Shown: positions 8,653 through 23,159, numbered from the stretch's first letter. The stretch: DNA of 43,993 bases from Pseudomonadota bacterium (GCA_022705135.1 JAKJFA010000012.1:1-43993), one strand, 5' to 3'. Notes: a model not told the origin generated them from the sequence alone. Made by a program: numbers and translations.

Positions 8653-11274
8653 ATGAACCCAGCCGCCGACCTGTCCTGCCACACCCCGATGATGCAGCAG
8701 TATTTGCGGCTGAAGGCGCAGCACCCCAACACCCTGCTGTTCTACCGCATGGGCGATTTCTACGAGCTTTTTTTCGACGATGCCGAAAAGGCGGCGCGGC
8801 TGCTCGACATCACTCTGACCACGCGCGGCCAGAGCGCCGGAATGCCGATCAAGATGGCGGGCGTGCCTTATCACGCCGTCGAGCAATATCTGGCGCGGCT
8901 GGTCAAACTGGGCGAATCGGTGGTGATTTGCGAACAGATTGGCGACCCGGCCACCAGCAAAGGGCCGGTCGAACGCGCCGTGGCGCGCATTGTCACGCCC
9001 GGCACGCTGACCGATGCGGCGCTCCTCGACGACAAGCGCGACAGTTGGTTGCTCGCACTGTGCTGCCACAAACAAACGGCAGGATTGGCCCGGCTTAATC
9101 TGGCCAGTGGCGCATTCGTGCTGACCGAGGTGCCCACTGCCCAGTTGGATGCAGTGCTGGAGCGCATCCGCCCGGCCGAAATCCTGCTGCCTGAGAGCTT
9201 TGCCGGCGAATTGCCCATTGAAACCGCCCGCACCCGCCAGCCGGACTGGAATTTCGAGGTCGATTCGGCCAAACGCCTGCTCTGCGGGCATTTCAAAGTC
9301 GCTTCGCTCGCCGGGTTTGGAGCCGAAGGGTTAAAGCCCGCCATCGGCGCGGCGGGCGCCCTGCTCACGTATGCCACGGCGACACAGGCGCGCACGCTGC
9401 CGCATGTGCAGGCGCTGACCGTCGAACAGGAAGGCGCTTTCCTTGGGCTGGATGCCGCCACCCGGCGCAATCTGGAACTGACTGAAACCCTGCGCGGCCA
9501 ACCAGCGCCGACCCTTTTTTCGCTGCTCGACAACTGCATTACCAGCATGGGGGCCCGGCTGATGCGGCATACGCTGCATCATCCCTTTGCCGATCAGGCA
9601 CAGGCCGCCCTCCGTCATGCGGCGGTCGAAACCCTGCTCGACGACTACGCCTTTATCGCCCAAGCGGTACGCAGCGAGTTGAAGAGCATTGCCGACATCG
9701 AGCGCATCAGCGGCCGCATTGCACTGATGAATGCCCGGCCGCGTGACTTGGCCAGCCTGCGCGAATCGTTAAAACGTCTGCCAGCTTTGCAACGCCCTCT
9801 TTCCGGCCTTGACGACGACCTGCTGACGGCCTTGCGCGGCGATCTGGACGCGCCTGTCGAAGCCCTTGACCTGCTCTGCCGCGCCATTGCCGAGGAACCA
9901 GCGGCGCTGGTGCGCGACGGCGGCGTCATTGCGCCCGGTTTCGATGCCGAACTCGATGAATTGCGTGCGCTCAACGACAACTGCGGCGCCTTTCTGGTCG
10001 ATCTGGAAGCCCGCGAACGCGTACGCAGTGGCATCGCCAATCTCAAGGTCGAATACAACCGCGTGCATGGCTTCTACATCGAAGTGACGAACGCCAATGC
10101 CGACAAGGTGCCAGACGATTACCGCCGGCGGCAAACGCTGAAAAACGCCGAGCGATACATTACGCCGGAACTGAAGACGTTTGAGGACAAGGCGCTGTCG
10201 GCCAAGGATCGGGCGCTTTCCCGCGAAAAACTGCTTTACGAACAAACACTGGCCGAATTACTGCCGGTGGTGCCGCAGTTGCAGACAAACGCCCGCGCCA
10301 TCGCCCTGCTCGACCTGCTGGCCGGATTTGCCGATACGGCACAGCGGCGCAACTGGTGCAAACCGGAATTTTCCGCTGAGCCGGGACTCTTCATCGAGGC
10401 CGGACGCCATCCGGTGGTGGAAGCCGAAATGACCGATGCCGCCTCGCCCTTTATCGCCAATGACCTGCGCCTGGCTGACGACCGCCGCCTGCTGCTGATC
10501 ACCGGCCCCAATATGGGCGGCAAAAGCACCTACATGCGGCAAACCGCCCTGATTGCCCTGCTCGCCCAGATTGGCAGTTACGTGCCTGCCAGCCGCGCCG
10601 TGCTCGGCCCGCTCGACCGCATTTTCACGCGCATCGGCGCTTCCGACGACCTGGCTTCCGGCCGCTCGACTTTCATGGTCGAAATGACCGAGGCGGCCGC
10701 CATCCTGCACCATGCCACACCGAACACGCTGGTGCTGATGGACGAAATCGGCCGCGGTACCTCGACCTTCGACGGCATGGCGCTGGCCTTCGCCATCTTG
10801 CGCCATCTGGTCGAAAAGAACCGCAGCCTGACGCTCTTCGCCACCCATTATTTCGAATTGACCCGGCTGTCGCACGAATATCCGACCCTGGCCAATGTCC
10901 ATCTCGATGCCGTCGAGCACAATGATCGCATTGTTTTCCTGCACGCCGTCGAGGAAGGCCCGGCCAACCAGAGCTACGGCATTCAGGTCGCGGCGCTGGC
11001 CGGCATTCCCGGCTCGGTGGTACGGGCGGCGAAAAAACAGTTGCGCGAACTGGAACAACGGGTCATTTTCGATCCGCACCAGCCGGATCTCTTTGCCAGC
11101 GCCGAACCTCTCCGGCTGGAAGAACCCGAAGAACCCCATCCGGCACTGGAACAGCTCACAGCAATTGACCCGGATTGCCTGACGCCACGGGAAGCACTGG
11201 AGACCCTGTACACCCTCACCAGAATGCTCAAAAATCCACGTTCAACCGATGCGAAGGCTCGATCAAACGAGTAA
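8653..11274 (+). CDS. mutS: DNA mismatch repair protein MutS
   Basis: MutS recognises base mismatches and small loops and recruits MutL. The 873-aa protein is full length. The mismatch-reading FYE motif is at residues 36-38 (MGDFYELF). The clamp and lever domains fill the middle. The ATPase begins near 610, with Walker [10 protein letters not shown] at 618-626, Walker [17 protein letters not shown] and the ATHYFELT segment. The C-terminal tail contains a [17 protein letters not shown] helix, as in proteobacterial MutS. It follows the acetyltransferase gene in the same direction and ends about 145 bp before the kinase gene; no terminator was recognised in that gap. Confidence 0.98.
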   Translation: MNPAADLSCHTPMMQQYLRLKAQHPNTLLFYRMGDFYELFFDDAEKAARLLDITLTTRGQSAGMPIKMAGVPYHAVEQYLARLVKLGESVVICEQIGDPATSKGPVERAVARIVTPGTLTDAALLDDKRDSWLLALCCHKQTAGLARLNLASGAFVLTEVPTAQLDAVLERIRPAEILLPESFAGELPIETARTRQPDWNFEVDSAKRLLCGHFKVASLAGFGAEGLKPAIGAAGALLTYATATQARTLPHVQALTVEQEGAFLGLDAATRRNLELTETLRGQPAPTLFSLLDNCITSMGARLMRHTLHHPFADQAQAALRHAAVETLLDDYAFIAQAVRSELKSIADIERISGRIALMNARPRDLASLRESLKRLPALQRPLSGLDDDLLTALRGDLDAPVEALDLLCRAIAEEPAALVRDGGVIAPGFDAELDELRALNDNCGAFLVDLEARERVRSGIANLKVEYNRVHGFYIEVTNANADKVPDDYRRRQTLKNAERYITPELKTFEDKALSAKDRALSREKLLYEQTLAELLPVVPQLQTNARAIALLDLLAGFADTAQRRNWCKPEFSAEPGLFIEAGRHPVVEAEMTDAASPFIANDLRLADDRRLLLITGPNMGGKSTYMRQTALIALLAQIGSYVPASRAVLGPLDRIFTRIGASDDLASGRSTFMVEMTEAAAILHHATPNTLVLMDEIGRGTSTFDGMALAFAILRHLVEKNRSLTLFATHYFELTRLSHEYPTLANVHLDAVEHNDRIVFLHAVEEGPANQSYGIQVAALAGIPGSVVRAAKKQLRELEQRVIFDPHQPDLFASAEPLRLEEPEEPHPALEQLTAIDPDCLTPREALETLYTLTRMLKNPRSTDAKARSNE

Positions 11275-11420
11275 GATACCAGCAGAAGATTCCACAAGGC
11301 GCGCAAAACACAACCACTGAGGGGCGGGATATCGCAGGAATCGAACGTTCCCGGGTTCGCGCGGCCAGCGCTAGGTATGTACAACAATTAATGGATTTCA
11401 AGTAAACACTTCACCTCGTG

Positions 11421-13805
<2,385 letters not shown>

Positions 13806-13841
13806 GGCAAAACCGCCGGGGCAGCAAAGCCGCGATCAGTG

Positions 13842-13847
13842 TAGAAT
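13842..13847 (+). promoter_or_regulatory. possible -10 box for suhB operon
   Basis: TAGAAT about 50 bp before the suhB start codon, with no convincing -35 box. It is the only promoter-like string seen in the 93-bp gap after the kinase gene. Confidence 0.25.
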
Positions 13848-13898
13848 TCGCCCCTCCGACTCAAAGGCACCTCGAGGTCTTCCGCCTCCTTATTTCAC

Positions 13899-14711
13899 AT
13901 GCATCCAATCCTGAACATCGCCATCAAGGCAGCACGGCGCGCCGGTCAGATCATCAACCGCGCCTCCAACGATCTCGATATCATCAAAGTCACGACCAAA
14001 CAGCAAAGCGACTATGTCACCGAGATTGACCGGGCTGCAGAGGCCGCCATTATCGAAATCCTGCAGGAGGCCTACCCGAATTACGGCATCCTGGCCGAGG
14101 AATCGGGCGAAAGAGCGGGCAAAGGAAAGAGTGAACAGGAATTTCAATGGATCATCGATCCGCTTGACGGCACTACCAACTTCATTCACGGCCTGCCGCA
14201 ATACGCGGTCTCCATCGCCTTGGCGCGCAATGGCATCGTTGAGCATGGCGTCGTTTTCGACCCCAACCGCAACGACCTCTACACGGCCAGCAAGGGCAGC
14301 GGCGCCTTCCTCAATGATCGCCGCATTCGCGTCTCCAAGCGCGTCAAACTGCAGGATGCGCTGATCGGCACCGGTTTCCCCTACCGCGCCTTCGAGCATA
14401 TCGACACCTACCTGGCCATTTTCAAGGAGTTGGCTCAAAGCAGCGCCGGCATCCGCCGTCCCGGCGCTGCTTCGCTCGATCTGGCCTATGTCGCGGCGGG
14501 CCGTTATGACGCCTTTTGGGAATTCGGCCTCTCGCCCTGGGACATGGCGGCCGGCACCCTCCTGATTACCGAAGCCGGCGGCTTGGTCAGCGATTTAAGC
14601 GGGGAAGCGGGCTACCTTGCCAGCGGTAACCTGGTCGCCGGAAATCCCAAAATCTTCGCCCAACTGCTCAAACTGATCTCCGAACACAAAACGCCTACGC
14701 TGCCAAGATAA
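13899..14711 (+). CDS. suhB: inositol-1-monophosphatase family protein
   Basis: Mg2+-dependent phosphatase of the inositol monophosphatase family. The enterobacterial SuhB is also an rRNA transcription antitermination factor. The 270-aa protein carries the metal-binding ILAEESGE (Glu67, Glu68), the hallmark DPLDGTTNF starting at residue 87 and the C-terminal [20 protein letters not shown] 13899 gives the standard N-terminus [16 protein letters not shown]. It heads a probable three-gene unit with the HNH protein 15 bp downstream and the SGNH lipoprotein. Whether the antitermination role holds here cannot be told from sequence. Confidence 0.93.
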   Translation: MHPILNIAIKAARRAGQIINRASNDLDIIKVTTKQQSDYVTEIDRAAEAAIIEILQEAYPNYGILAEESGERAGKGKSEQEFQWIIDPLDGTTNFIHGLPQYAVSIALARNGIVEHGVVFDPNRNDLYTASKGSGAFLNDRRIRVSKRVKLQDALIGTGFPYRAFEHIDTYLAIFKELAQSSAGIRRPGAASLDLAYVAAGRYDAFWEFGLSPWDMAAGTLLITEAGGLVSDLSGEAGYLASGNLVAGNPKIFAQLLKLISEHKTPTLPR

Positions 14712-14726
14712 GCGCATCATCCGGAA

Positions 14727-15035
14727 ATGAAAGACGCCGAAGAATCCTACCGGGAACAGGCCCTCAAGCTCTACCCTTGGGTCTGCGGCCGTTGCGGCCG
14801 TGAATTTTCGGGAACGCGCCTGAAGGAACTGACTGTCCATCACCGTGACCACAATCACAACAACAATCCGCCCGACGGCAGTAACTGGGAATTGCTCTGC
14901 GTCTACTGCCACGAAAACGAGCACGCCCGCCGCATTGATTCCGAAGGCCGCAGCCCGAATGAAAAAGAAGTGGCGCCGGCGACCCACAATCCGTTTGCCG
15001 CATTGGCCGGCATGCTCAAGAAAAACCAGCCATGA
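14727..15035 (+). CDS. yajD: YajD-type HNH nuclease
   Basis: Small 102-aa protein of the YajD/HNH family, whose members bind zinc and are presumed DNA endonucleases. Two CxxC pairs (Cys20-Cys23 and Cys58-Cys61) frame the HNH core: His-His at 38-39, the Asn-rich HRDHNHNNNPPDGSNW loop, then LLCVYCHENEH. It starts 15 bp after suhB and its stop overlaps the next start codon (ATGA). The biological role of this family is not well known. Confidence 0.88.
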   Translation: MKDAEESYREQALKLYPWVCGRCGREFSGTRLKELTVHHRDHNHNNNPPDGSNWELLCVYCHENEHARRIDSEGRSPNEKEVAPATHNPFAALAGMLKKNQP

Positions 15036-15697
15036 GCAATCCAGATGGCCCACGCCGTTTTCTTGGAGGAGCTTTCGGAATCATTCTCATGTCTTGCGTT
15101 CTTGTACCCATGGCCGGCTGCGGCAAAACACCGCAACATTCCGCCCTGCCATCCGGCACGTCGGTACTGGCCTTCGGCAACAGCGTCACCTACGGCACCG
15201 GCGCCCAATCCAACGAAAACTACCCGCTCAAACTGGCCGCCCGCACTGGCTGGAAAATCCACAATGCTGGCATTCCCGGCGATACGGCTGACTTGGCCAA
15301 GTCGAGAATTGCAGACGCCATCGAGGAGAGCAAACCGGCGCTGGTCATCGTCGAAATCGGCGGCAACGATTTTTTGCGCCAGCGCCCCGAAGCAGAAGTC
15401 AAAGAGGATATACGGGCCATCCTCAAAAGCGTCCGTCAATCCGGCGCCATCCCGGTTCTCGTGGCGGTGCCGCGGCTCTCGATGCTGGCCGTCCTCGCCA
15501 AACCGGGCGACTCGCCGATTTACGCCGAACTGGCCAATGAAGAAGGGGTGCTCCTGGTCGAACAGGTCTTTTCCGACATTCTTTCCAACAACCGGCTGAA
15601 AACCGACCCCATTCATCCCAACGGCGCGGGTTACCAAAAATTGGCCGACGGGATTGCCGAAACCCTGGTCAAATCAGGCTTGCTGGCCAAACCCTGA
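15032..15697 (+). CDS. SGNH/GDSL hydrolase lipoprotein (arylesterase/TesA-like)
   Basis: This 221-aa protein has a lipoprotein signal ending in MAGC (Cys30), so it is probably membrane anchored in the envelope. SGNH blocks follow. Block I is FGNSVTYG with Ser51 (Asn replaces the usual Asp of GDS), block III is GGND at 110-113 and block V is DPIHPN with Asp192 and His195. The family hydrolyses esters and thioesters of short or lipid acyl chains. The start codon overlaps the yajD stop. The gene ends 2 bp from the converging NUDIX gene, leaving no room for a normal terminator. Confidence 0.88.
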   Translation: MSNPDGPRRFLGGAFGIILMSCVLVPMAGCGKTPQHSALPSGTSVLAFGNSVTYGTGAQSNENYPLKLAARTGWKIHNAGIPGDTADLAKSRIADAIEESKPALVIVEIGGNDFLRQRPEAEVKEDIRAILKSVRQSGAIPVLVAVPRLSMLAVLAKPGDSPIYAELANEEGVLLVEQVFSDILSNNRLKTDPIHPNGAGYQKLADGIAETLVKSGLLAKP

Positions 15698-15699
15698 AA

Positions 15700-16248
15700 T
15701 CAGGCCAGTATTTTTTCCAGCCAATACAGACCGCTGATGGTCTTGGCATCGGTCACTTCGCCCTTGCGTATGGCCGCTCCGAGTTCCTGCGGCGACATTT
15801 CGACCACTTCTAGAAACTCGTTGTGGTCAAGTTGCTGTCCGGACACCCGGCGCAAACGGCGCGCTAGATAGATGTCGATAAATTCGTTGGAATACCCAAT
15901 GCAGTTGTGAATGACGCCGAGACGCTGCCAGTCTTCGGCGACGTAACCGGTTTCTTCCAGCAACTCACGGCGCGCCGCCTCCATCGGCGTCTCGCCGGCA
16001 TCGATCTTGCCGGCCGGCAATTCAAGAAAAACCCGGCCCAGCGGATAGCGGAACTGCCGTTCCAGCAACAAGTTGCCATTATCCAGCAGGGCCAGCATGG
16101 TCACCGCGCCGGGGTGGGTAACGAATTCCCGCGTCGACTCGGCACCGTTCGGCAAGCGGACACGGTCGCGGCGCACCTGTAGCAACCTGCCCTCAAAGAC
16201 GACTTCACCGTCGATTTTCTCTTCGTGCAGATGTCCGTCTGGGTTCAT
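15700..16248 (-). CDS. NUDIX hydrolase, ADP-ribose pyrophosphatase type
   Basis: This 182-aa protein hydrolyses a nucleoside diphosphate derivative, most likely ADP-ribose by similarity to the NudF type. The Nudix box runs from Gly80 to about residue 102 (GKIDAGETPMEAARRELLEET plus GY) and has all metal-binding Glu residues. The upstream LPAG and downstream GYSNEFIDIYLA segments are typical of ADP-ribose pyrophosphatases. It lies 90 bp beyond tRNA-Leu on the same strand. In several betaproteobacteria a gene of this kind follows the nuo operon. Confidence 0.9.
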   Translation of the reverse strand: MNPDGHLHEEKIDGEVVFEGRLLQVRRDRVRLPNGAESTREFVTHPGAVTMLALLDNGNLLLERQFRYPLGRVFLELPAGKIDAGETPMEAARRELLEETGYVAEDWQRLGVIHNCIGYSNEFIDIYLARRLRRVSGQQLDHNEFLEVVEMSPQELGAAIRKGEVTDAKTISGLYWLEKILA

Positions 16249-16337
16249 CTCAGGAGCACCGGGATCTTGGCGAAAAAAGCGGGGAAATCAAGGTATGGCG
16301 CGACATGCCGGGATACCGGAAAGGCAAATCCTTTGAT

Positions 16338-16422
16338 TGGTGCCGACGGCGAGACTCGAACTCGCACAGCTTTCGCCACTACCCCCTCAAGATAGCGTGT
16401 CTACCAATTTCACCACGTCGGC
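16338..16422 (-). tRNA. tRNA-Leu (GAG)
   Basis: The 85-nt cloverleaf has acceptor GCCGACG pairing with CGTCGGC, a D-arm with AAATTGGTAGACA and an anticodon stem CTATC/GGTAG around loop TTGAGGG. It has a class II variable arm, T-loop GTTCGAGTC and an encoded CCA. It follows secG, 57 bp away, as in many betaproteobacteria. Confidence 0.97.
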
Positions 16423-16479
16423 ACTGCTTGACACCAGAACATCCGGGATAACCCAGAATCTTTCAGAAAACTTCGGGTT

Positions 16480-16872
16480 TCACTTCGGAACTTCCTTGGC
16501 TTTCGAATCGTCACCCGCCGGAACCTCCGCCGCTGGTTTCTTCTCTGCCTCCACCACTGCGGCTGCGGGAGCGGGAGCGGGAGCGGGCTGCGATTTTACC
16601 GCTTCTTGCATGACACTGCCAGTCGCCTTCGGCTTATGCGAGGCAATATAGGCCAGCGAAAGACTGGTCGCAAAAAAGACTGCTGCCAGAATGCCCGTCG
16701 TGCGGCTCAGGAAATTGGCCGACCCGGAAGCGCCAAACAGGCTGCCAGAAGCTCCACTGCCGAACGCCGCGCCCATGTCCGCCCCTTTGCCATGCTGCAT
16801 CAGAACCAGACCGATAATCACCAGTGCAACCAGGACATGCACTGTCAGAACAAGCGAAAACAACCAGTTCAT
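16480..16872 (-). CDS. secG: preprotein translocase subunit SecG
   Basis: SecG is the small accessory subunit of the SecYEG translocon in the inner membrane. The 130-aa protein has two membrane helices (about residues 3-25 and 56-76) separated by the conserved cytoplasmic loop VLMQHGKGADMGAAFGSGAS. A low-complexity Ala/Pro/Lys tail of about 50 residues follows, longer than in enterobacteria and common in betaproteobacteria. It lies 13 bp downstream of tpiA and before tRNA-Leu. Confidence 0.95.
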   Translation of the reverse strand: MNWLFSLVLTVHVLVALVIIGLVLMQHGKGADMGAAFGSGASGSLFGASGSANFLSRTTGILAAVFFATSLSLAYIASHKPKATGSVMQEAVKSQPAPAPAPAAAVVEAEKKPAAEVPAGDDSKAKEVPK

Positions 16873-16885
16873 TATTTTTTCCCTA

Positions 16886-17641
16886 TCAAACTGCCGCTTG
16901 GCAGATCGTCAAAAAATCTTCCAGCACCAGCGAAGCACCGCCAATCAAACCGCCATCGACATCCGCCTGAGCGAACAGCGCCGCCGCATTCTGCGGCTTG
17001 ACGCTGCCTCCGTACACAATTCTCAAATCCGCCGCAATCTCTGCATTACCGGCCGCAACCTGCGCCCGGATGGCCGCATGTGCCTCCTGTGCCTGCTCGG
17101 GCGTTGCCGTCCTGCCGGTGCCAATAGCCCAGACTGGCTCATAGGCCACCACCGCCCGCGCCAAAACCGCCACACCGGCAAGTTCCAGCACTGCCGCCAG
17201 TTGCCGATGCACTACTTCCATCGTCCGGCCGGACTCACGCTCGGCCAGCGTCTCGCCGACGCACAGAATCGGCGTCAAACCCGCCGCCTGCGCGGCGCAA
17301 AACTTCTCCGCCACCACTGCGTCCGTCTCACCATGCAGAGCGCGCCGCTCGGAATGGCCGACAATGACGAAACGGCAAGCGAAGTCAGCCAACATGGCCG
17401 CCGCAACTTCGCCGGTATAGGCGCCTTCGTTATGTGCACTGACATCCTGCGCCCCCCAGGCCAATACGCTTCCGGTCAACACCGACTGCGCTTGCGCCAA
17501 GTAAGGAAAGGGCACGCAAACCACCACTTCACAGGCATCCTCCTGCCCGATCGCAAGCCGCAGACCTTCGAGCAAGGCACGGTTGCTCTCCAGCCTACCG
17601 TGCATTTTCCAGTTCCCTGCCACCAGCTTACGACGCATCAC
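16886..17641 (-). CDS. tpiA: triosephosphate isomerase
   Basis: Interconverts dihydroxyacetone phosphate and glyceraldehyde 3-phosphate in glycolysis and gluconeogenesis. The 251-aa TIM barrel has GNWKMHG near the start (Lys12), catalytic His96 in VIVGHSERR, Glu168 in [11 protein letters not shown] and the phosphate-binding [10 protein letters not shown] near the end. Two adjacent Met codons are possible starts (17641 or 17638). It heads the tpiA-secG-tRNA-Leu unit, about 60 bp downstream of tRNA-Pro. Confidence 0.97.
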   Translation of the reverse strand: MMRRKLVAGNWKMHGRLESNRALLEGLRLAIGQEDACEVVVCVPFPYLAQAQSVLTGSVLAWGAQDVSAHNEGAYTGEVAAAMLADFACRFVIVGHSERRALHGETDAVVAEKFCAAQAAGLTPILCVGETLAERESGRTMEVVHRQLAAVLELAGVAVLARAVVAYEPVWAIGTGRTATPEQAQEAHAAIRAQVAAGNAEIAADLRIVYGGSVKPQNAAALFAQADVDGGLIGGASLVLEDFLTICQAAV

Positions 17642-17699
17642 AAGTTTCTGCCCGCAACAACAGCCCCCTAAAAAGGTGGCCGCGTATTATCAAATCCAT

Positions 17700-17777
<78 letters not shown>

Positions 17778-17811
17778 CGAGCCGCGCATTATAACTGGAC
17801 TACGCAGGATT

Positions 17812-18180
17812 TCAAAGGCGCAACAGATCAATAACAGACTGCAATTCGGAACGCAGCCTGAATTCAGGCGCTTCTTCCTTAACCGCGCGCTCGCTTCCCT
17901 CTTCGAGATCGCCAAGCCGGTTGCGTGCACCGCTGATGGTAAAGCCCTGACTGTAGAGCAATTCGCGGATACGGCGGACGAGAAGCACTTCATGGTGCTG
18001 GTAGTAGCGCCGGTTACCGCGACGCTTGACCGGTTTCAACTGGGTAAACTCCTGTTCCCAGTAGCGCAGGACATGCGGCTTGACGCCGCACAGCTCGCTG
18101 ACTTCACCGATCGTGAAGTAACGCTTCGCCGGAATAGGCGGCAACTCTTCGCTGCCGCTCAGTTTAGGCCTTGCTTCCAT
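17812..18180 (-). CDS. MerR-family transcriptional regulator
   Basis: This 122-aa protein has an N-terminal MerR winged helix at about residues 20-90: [20 protein letters not shown], then the wing with RRGNRRYY. A short helical tail follows with no Cys motif for metal sensing. A MerR-type gene directly after ihfA is a frequent arrangement in Beta- and Gammaproteobacteria, and its regulon is not established. Its start overlaps the ihfA end by 17 bp, so it is probably the last gene of the thrS-ihfA transcript. Confidence 0.9.
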   Translation of the reverse strand: MEARPKLSGSEELPPIPAKRYFTIGEVSELCGVKPHVLRYWEQEFTQLKPVKRRGNRRYYQHHEVLLVRRIRELLYSQGFTISGARNRLGDLEEGSERAVKEEAPEFRLRSELQSVIDLLRL

Positions 18181-18466
18181 GCGCCGCCGTCTCGACGTCC
18201 GACTTCAGTTTCTGGCTGGCGTGAAAAGTCACGACACGCCGGGCAGTAATGGGGATTTCTTCGCCCGTCTTGGGGTTGCGACCGGGGCGTTGCGGTTTGT
18301 CGCGCAACTGGAAATTACCGAAACCGGAAAGCTTGACGCTATCCCCGGATTCAAGGGCATTGCCAATTTCTTCAAAAAAGGCCTCAACCATGTCCTTGGC
18401 CTCGCGCTTGTTCAATCCGACTTGCTCAAAAAGCAGGTCAGCGAGTTCAGCTTTGGTCAGCGTCAT
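18164..18466 (-). CDS. ihfA: integration host factor subunit alpha
   Basis: DNA-bending nucleoid protein, partner of IhfB. The 100-aa protein shows the HU/IHF fold with [20 protein letters not shown] at the N-terminus, [10 protein letters not shown], and the DNA-intercalating arm [13 protein letters not shown] ending in [10 protein letters not shown]. It lies 11 bp after pheT, the usual position in proteobacteria, and overlaps the MerR-type gene. Confidence 0.97.
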   Translation of the reverse strand: MTLTKAELADLLFEQVGLNKREAKDMVEAFFEEIGNALESGDSVKLSGFGNFQLRDKPQRPGRNPKTGEEIPITARRVVTFHASQKLKSDVETAAHGSKA

Positions 18467-18477
18467 CGTTATTTCCG

Positions 18478-20853
18478 TCAGGAACGCAAGCGAGCGGCAA
18501 AGGCCTGCTCGACATAAACGATCAATTGCTGCAGAGCAGCATCGACTTCCACATCTTGCAAAGTACGTTGAGTATCTTGCATAACTATCCGGAAGGCAAG
18601 ACTTTTCTTGCCTTCGGGTACACCGGTTCCGGCATAAACATCAAAGAGATTGAGGTCCGAAATCAACGCCGGCTTATTCTTCTTCATCCCGTCGAGTAGC
18701 GTCTGCACTTCGAGATTCTGATCCACCACAATGGCCAGGTCGCGCAGCACCGGCTGGAACTTGGAGACCTCGGCATAGGCTGGCAGAATGGCGTTCTGGG
18801 CCGTGGCGAGATCGATTTCAAAAACGACCGGTGCCAGCGGCAACTCATATTTCTGCATCCATTCGGGATGCAACTCGCCAATCACGCCAATTTCTCTGCC
18901 CTCCAGCAGGATGTTGGCCGAACGGCCCGGATGCAGTGCCGGATGCGTCGCCTTTTCAAACCGCAGCGACAGACCGGCAAACAGCGCTTCGACATCACCT
19001 TTCAGGTCGTAAAAATCAACCTTGCGATTGCCGTTGCCCCAGCCTTCCGGCAAAGCGCCGCCGTAGGCCAGTGCCGCCAGGCGCCAAGGCTGACTGAAGC
19101 CGGCAACGGGCCCTCCCGCTGCATCGCGCCGGAAGCAGCGGCCGGTCTCGAACAAGCGCACCCGGTTTTGCTTGCGCTTCAAGTTGGTTTGTACATTGGC
19201 CACCAGGCCACTGAACAACTGGCTGCGCATCACCGCCATCTGGCTGGCGATGGGATTCGCCAAACGGATCGGATCGCTGTTGGCGGCAAAATCCTGTTCC
19301 CAGGCTTCTTCGATAAAGGCGTAATTGACCACTTCCTGATAGCCGCGATCGGTCAGCAACTGGCGAATGCGCGGCAGCGGGCGATGGGCTTCGCCTTGCG
19401 CCAGCATGGCCAGCGCGCCGCGCGGCGCCGGCGCCGGGATATTGTCATAACCGTGCAAACGGGCGATTTCTTCGATCAGGTCTTCCTCGATTTCGAGATC
19501 GAAGCGGTAGGAAGGCGGCGTCACCAGGAAATCGTCGCCCTCGCGCGTGAAGGTCAGGCCGAGGCGACGGAACAGATCGGCAATGGTTTCGGCTGGTAGC
19601 GCCACGCCGAGTACTCGGGCGGCGCGCGCGGTGCGCAGGCGAACCGGATTGCGCTGCGGCAACGCCGCCTTGGCTTCGACCACCGGGCCGGCTTCGCCGC
19701 CGCAGATATCTAGAATCAGACGGGTGGCACGCTCCATGGCGCGGCGCGTACCGCCGAAATCGACGCCACGCTCGAAACGGTGCGAGGCATCCGACACAAA
19801 ACTGTAGCGACGGGCGCGACCGGCAATCGCCTTGGGCGCAAAGAAGGCTGCTTCGAGCAGCAGTTCCGTCGTTTCCAGCGTGATGCCGCTTTCTTCGCCG
19901 CCCATGATGCCGGCCATGGCGACCGGCTTGGCGTCGTCGGCGATCATCAGCACATCGGTTTCGAGCGCAATGGTCTGCTCATTCAGCAACAGCAACTTTT
20001 CGCCTGGCTTCGCCATACGGGCATGGATGGCGCCTTCGAGATGGGTGTTATCAAAGGCATGCAGCGGCTGGCCGAGTTCGAGCATGACGTAATTGGTGAC
20101 ATCGACCAGCGCTGAAATGGCGCGAATGCCGCTGCGCTCCAGCCGGCGCTTCATCCATTCCGGCGTCGGCGCCTTGGCATTGACGCCGCGAATAACGCGA
20201 CCACAGTAGAGCGGGCAAGCTTCCGGCGCATCGAGCACGATGTCGCGTTTGGTAGTTATGGTCGCCGGCACTTCCGGGACATCGACAAACCGGGCCGTTT
20301 TACCGGTCAGCGCCGCCACTTCGCGCGCCACGCCGGTCAGTGACAGGCAATCGGCGCGGTTGGGCGTCAATTTCAACGTGAACAGTTGGTCATCCAGATC
20401 AAGATATTGGCGAATCGACTGGCCCACCGACGCATCCTCCGGCAATACCAGCAAGCCGGAAGCGTCTTCGGCAATGCCCAGTTCCTTGGCCGAGCACAAC
20501 ATACCGGAGGATTCGACACCGCGCACCTTGGCCATCTTGATGACCAAACCACCCGGCAATTCGGCGCCCGGCAAGGCGCAAGGAACCTTCAGACCAGCCG
20601 CAGCATTGGGCGCGCCGCAGACAATCACGCGCAGTTGACCGTCGCCGACATCGACACGGCAGACATTGAGACGATCGGCATCGGGATGCTTGTGGATGTC
20701 GACAATGCGGGCCACGACAACCTGACCGAACGGCGGCGCCACCGGGTCAAGTTCCTCGACCTCAAGACCGGCCATAGTCAGCAGATGCGAGAGCGCCTCA
20801 CTGCTCAGACCGGGATCGACAAAGCTGTTTAGCCAGGATTCGGAGAATTTCAT
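18478..20853 (-). CDS. pheT: phenylalanyl-tRNA synthetase beta subunit
   Basis: Beta chain of the alpha2-beta2 PheRS; it carries the editing site and tRNA-binding domains. The 791-aa protein begins [15 protein letters not shown], followed by an EMAP-like tRNA-binding domain (about 40-150), the B3/B4 editing region, B5, a catalytic-like core and a C-terminal anticodon-binding FDX domain ending near [10 protein letters not shown]. The length is normal for the family. It is 20 bp after pheS in the same transcript. Confidence 0.98.
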   Translation of the reverse strand: MKFSESWLNSFVDPGLSSEALSHLLTMAGLEVEELDPVAPPFGQVVVARIVDIHKHPDADRLNVCRVDVGDGQLRVIVCGAPNAAAGLKVPCALPGAELPGGLVIKMAKVRGVESSGMLCSAKELGIAEDASGLLVLPEDASVGQSIRQYLDLDDQLFTLKLTPNRADCLSLTGVAREVAALTGKTARFVDVPEVPATITTKRDIVLDAPEACPLYCGRVIRGVNAKAPTPEWMKRRLERSGIRAISALVDVTNYVMLELGQPLHAFDNTHLEGAIHARMAKPGEKLLLLNEQTIALETDVLMIADDAKPVAMAGIMGGEESGITLETTELLLEAAFFAPKAIAGRARRYSFVSDASHRFERGVDFGGTRRAMERATRLILDICGGEAGPVVEAKAALPQRNPVRLRTARAARVLGVALPAETIADLFRRLGLTFTREGDDFLVTPPSYRFDLEIEEDLIEEIARLHGYDNIPAPAPRGALAMLAQGEAHRPLPRIRQLLTDRGYQEVVNYAFIEEAWEQDFAANSDPIRLANPIASQMAVMRSQLFSGLVANVQTNLKRKQNRVRLFETGRCFRRDAAGGPVAGFSQPWRLAALAYGGALPEGWGNGNRKVDFYDLKGDVEALFAGLSLRFEKATHPALHPGRSANILLEGREIGVIGELHPEWMQKYELPLAPVVFEIDLATAQNAILPAYAEVSKFQPVLRDLAIVVDQNLEVQTLLDGMKKNKPALISDLNLFDVYAGTGVPEGKKSLAFRIVMQDTQRTLQDVEVDAALQQLIVYVEQAFAARLRS

Positions 20854-20873
20854 GATTTATCTCTCGCAGCGCA

Positions 20874-21977
<1,104 letters not shown>

Positions 21978-21982
21978 TCAAC

Positions 21983-22342
21983 TCAGGCGCCGAGTTGGGC
22001 TTTGGCTTGATTGGCCAAAGCCGCAAAAGCCGGCTTGTCAAACACTGCCAGATCGGCCAGCACCTTGCGATCGACCTCGATATTGGCCTTCTTCAAGCCA
22101 TTCATAAAGGTGCTGTACTTCATTCCCAGCTCGCGGGACGCCGCGTTGATCCGGGCAATCCACAGGGCGCGGAATTGACGCTTGCGTTGACGGCGGTCAC
22201 GATACTGATACTGGCCCGCCTTCATCACCGCCTGTTTGGCGACACGATAGACGTTTTTACGACGGCCGCGGTAGCCTTTGGCCTGATCGAGAATTTTCTT
22301 GTGGCGCGCGCGCGCCGTAACTCCACGTTTGACTCGAGGCAT
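21983..22342 (-). CDS. rplT: 50S ribosomal protein L20
   Basis: Binds 23S rRNA early in 50S assembly; in several bacteria it also represses its own operon. The 119-aa protein begins [18 protein letters not shown] and contains [17 protein letters not shown] and the C-terminal core [17 protein letters not shown]. The basic N-terminal half and length are typical. It is 11 bp after rpmI. Confidence 0.98.
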   Translation of the reverse strand: MPRVKRGVTARARHKKILDQAKGYRGRRKNVYRVAKQAVMKAGQYQYRDRRQRKRQFRALWIARINAASRELGMKYSTFMNGLKKANIEVDRKVLADLAVFDKPAFAALANQAKAQLGA

Positions 22343-22353
22343 CTCGCTTCTCC

Positions 22354-22551
22354 TTACGCGTAGGGCATCATGGCGCGGATGGCGGCGGCATCGGACTCAT
22401 GCACACCGGTCGTTCCACGCAGATGACGCTTGTTCTTCGTCGTTTTCTTGGTCAGGATATGGCGTTTGTACGCCATCGAGCGTTTGACACTCCCTCCTGC
22501 GCGCACTCTGAAGCGCTTTTTGGCACTGCTCTTGGTCTTCATTTTGGGCAT
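22354..22551 (-). CDS. rpmI: 50S ribosomal protein L35
   Basis: Small basic ribosomal protein of 65 aa starting [20 protein letters not shown], with [16 protein letters not shown] in the middle. It stands between infC and rplT as in most bacteria. Note that the frame is open further upstream to 22663 only out of phase with any known extension. Confidence 0.97.
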   Translation of the reverse strand: MPKMKTKSSAKKRFRVRAGGSVKRSMAYKRHILTKKTTKNKRHLRGTTGVHESDAAAIRAMMPYA

Positions 22552-22628
22552 TTTCTGCTCCTAATGACATGCCGTCAGGTGTTTCCCGGCGGGAAAACTT
22601 GCATGACCCAACGCCACTTGTAAAAAAA

Positions 22629-23159
22629 CTACTTGCCCGGCTGTTTCTTGGCCGGGGCCACAATCATAATCATCTGACGCCCTTCCATCTTGGGCATCTG
22701 TTCGACCACCCCGATATTCTCGAGATCAGTCTTGACTCTCTCCAACTGGCGCATACCGAATTCCTGGTGCGCCATTTCACGTCCCCGAAAGCGCAAGGTG
22801 ACTTTCACCTTATCACCCTCCTCGAGGAAACGAAGCATGTTCCTCAGCTTGATCTGGTAATCGTTTTCGTCGGTTCCAGGCCGCAGCTTGACTTCCTTGA
22901 CCTGCACCTGCTTCTGCTTGAGCTTGGCTTCATGCGCCTTTTTGGCCTCCTGGTACTTGAATTTCCCGTAATCCATGATGCGACAAACCGGCGGCTGGGC
23001 CAGCGGCGCGATCTCGACCAGATCGACCCCGGCTTCTTCGGCCATTTGCATTGCAGCACGAATATTAACTACACCAACTTGTTCACCTTCTGCGCCAATC
23101 AGGCGGATTTCCGGCACGGTGATTTCTTCATTGAGGCGATGCGCCTTGTTCTGAGCGAT
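22629..23159 (-). CDS. infC: translation initiation factor IF-3, apparent AUC start
   Basis: IF-3 checks start codon and initiator tRNA on the 30S subunit. The protein has the N-domain ([19 protein letters not shown]), the linker ([14 protein letters not shown]) and the C-domain ending [14 protein letters not shown]. No ATG or GTG starts the domain. The best ribosome site (caggag) lies 7 bases before ATC at 23159; the TTG at 23165 is only 1 base from it. An AUU or AUC start is a known hallmark of infC, since IF-3 discriminates against it and thereby represses its own synthesis. The gene is 26 bp after thrS. Confidence 0.95.
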   Translation of the reverse strand: MAQNKAHRLNEEITVPEIRLIGAEGEQVGVVNIRAAMQMAEEAGVDLVEIAPLAQPPVCRIMDYGKFKYQEAKKAHEAKLKQKQVQVKEVKLRPGTDENDYQIKLRNMLRFLEEGDKVKVTLRFRGREMAHQEFGMRQLERVKTDLENIGVVEQMPKMEGRQMIMIVAPAKKQPGK

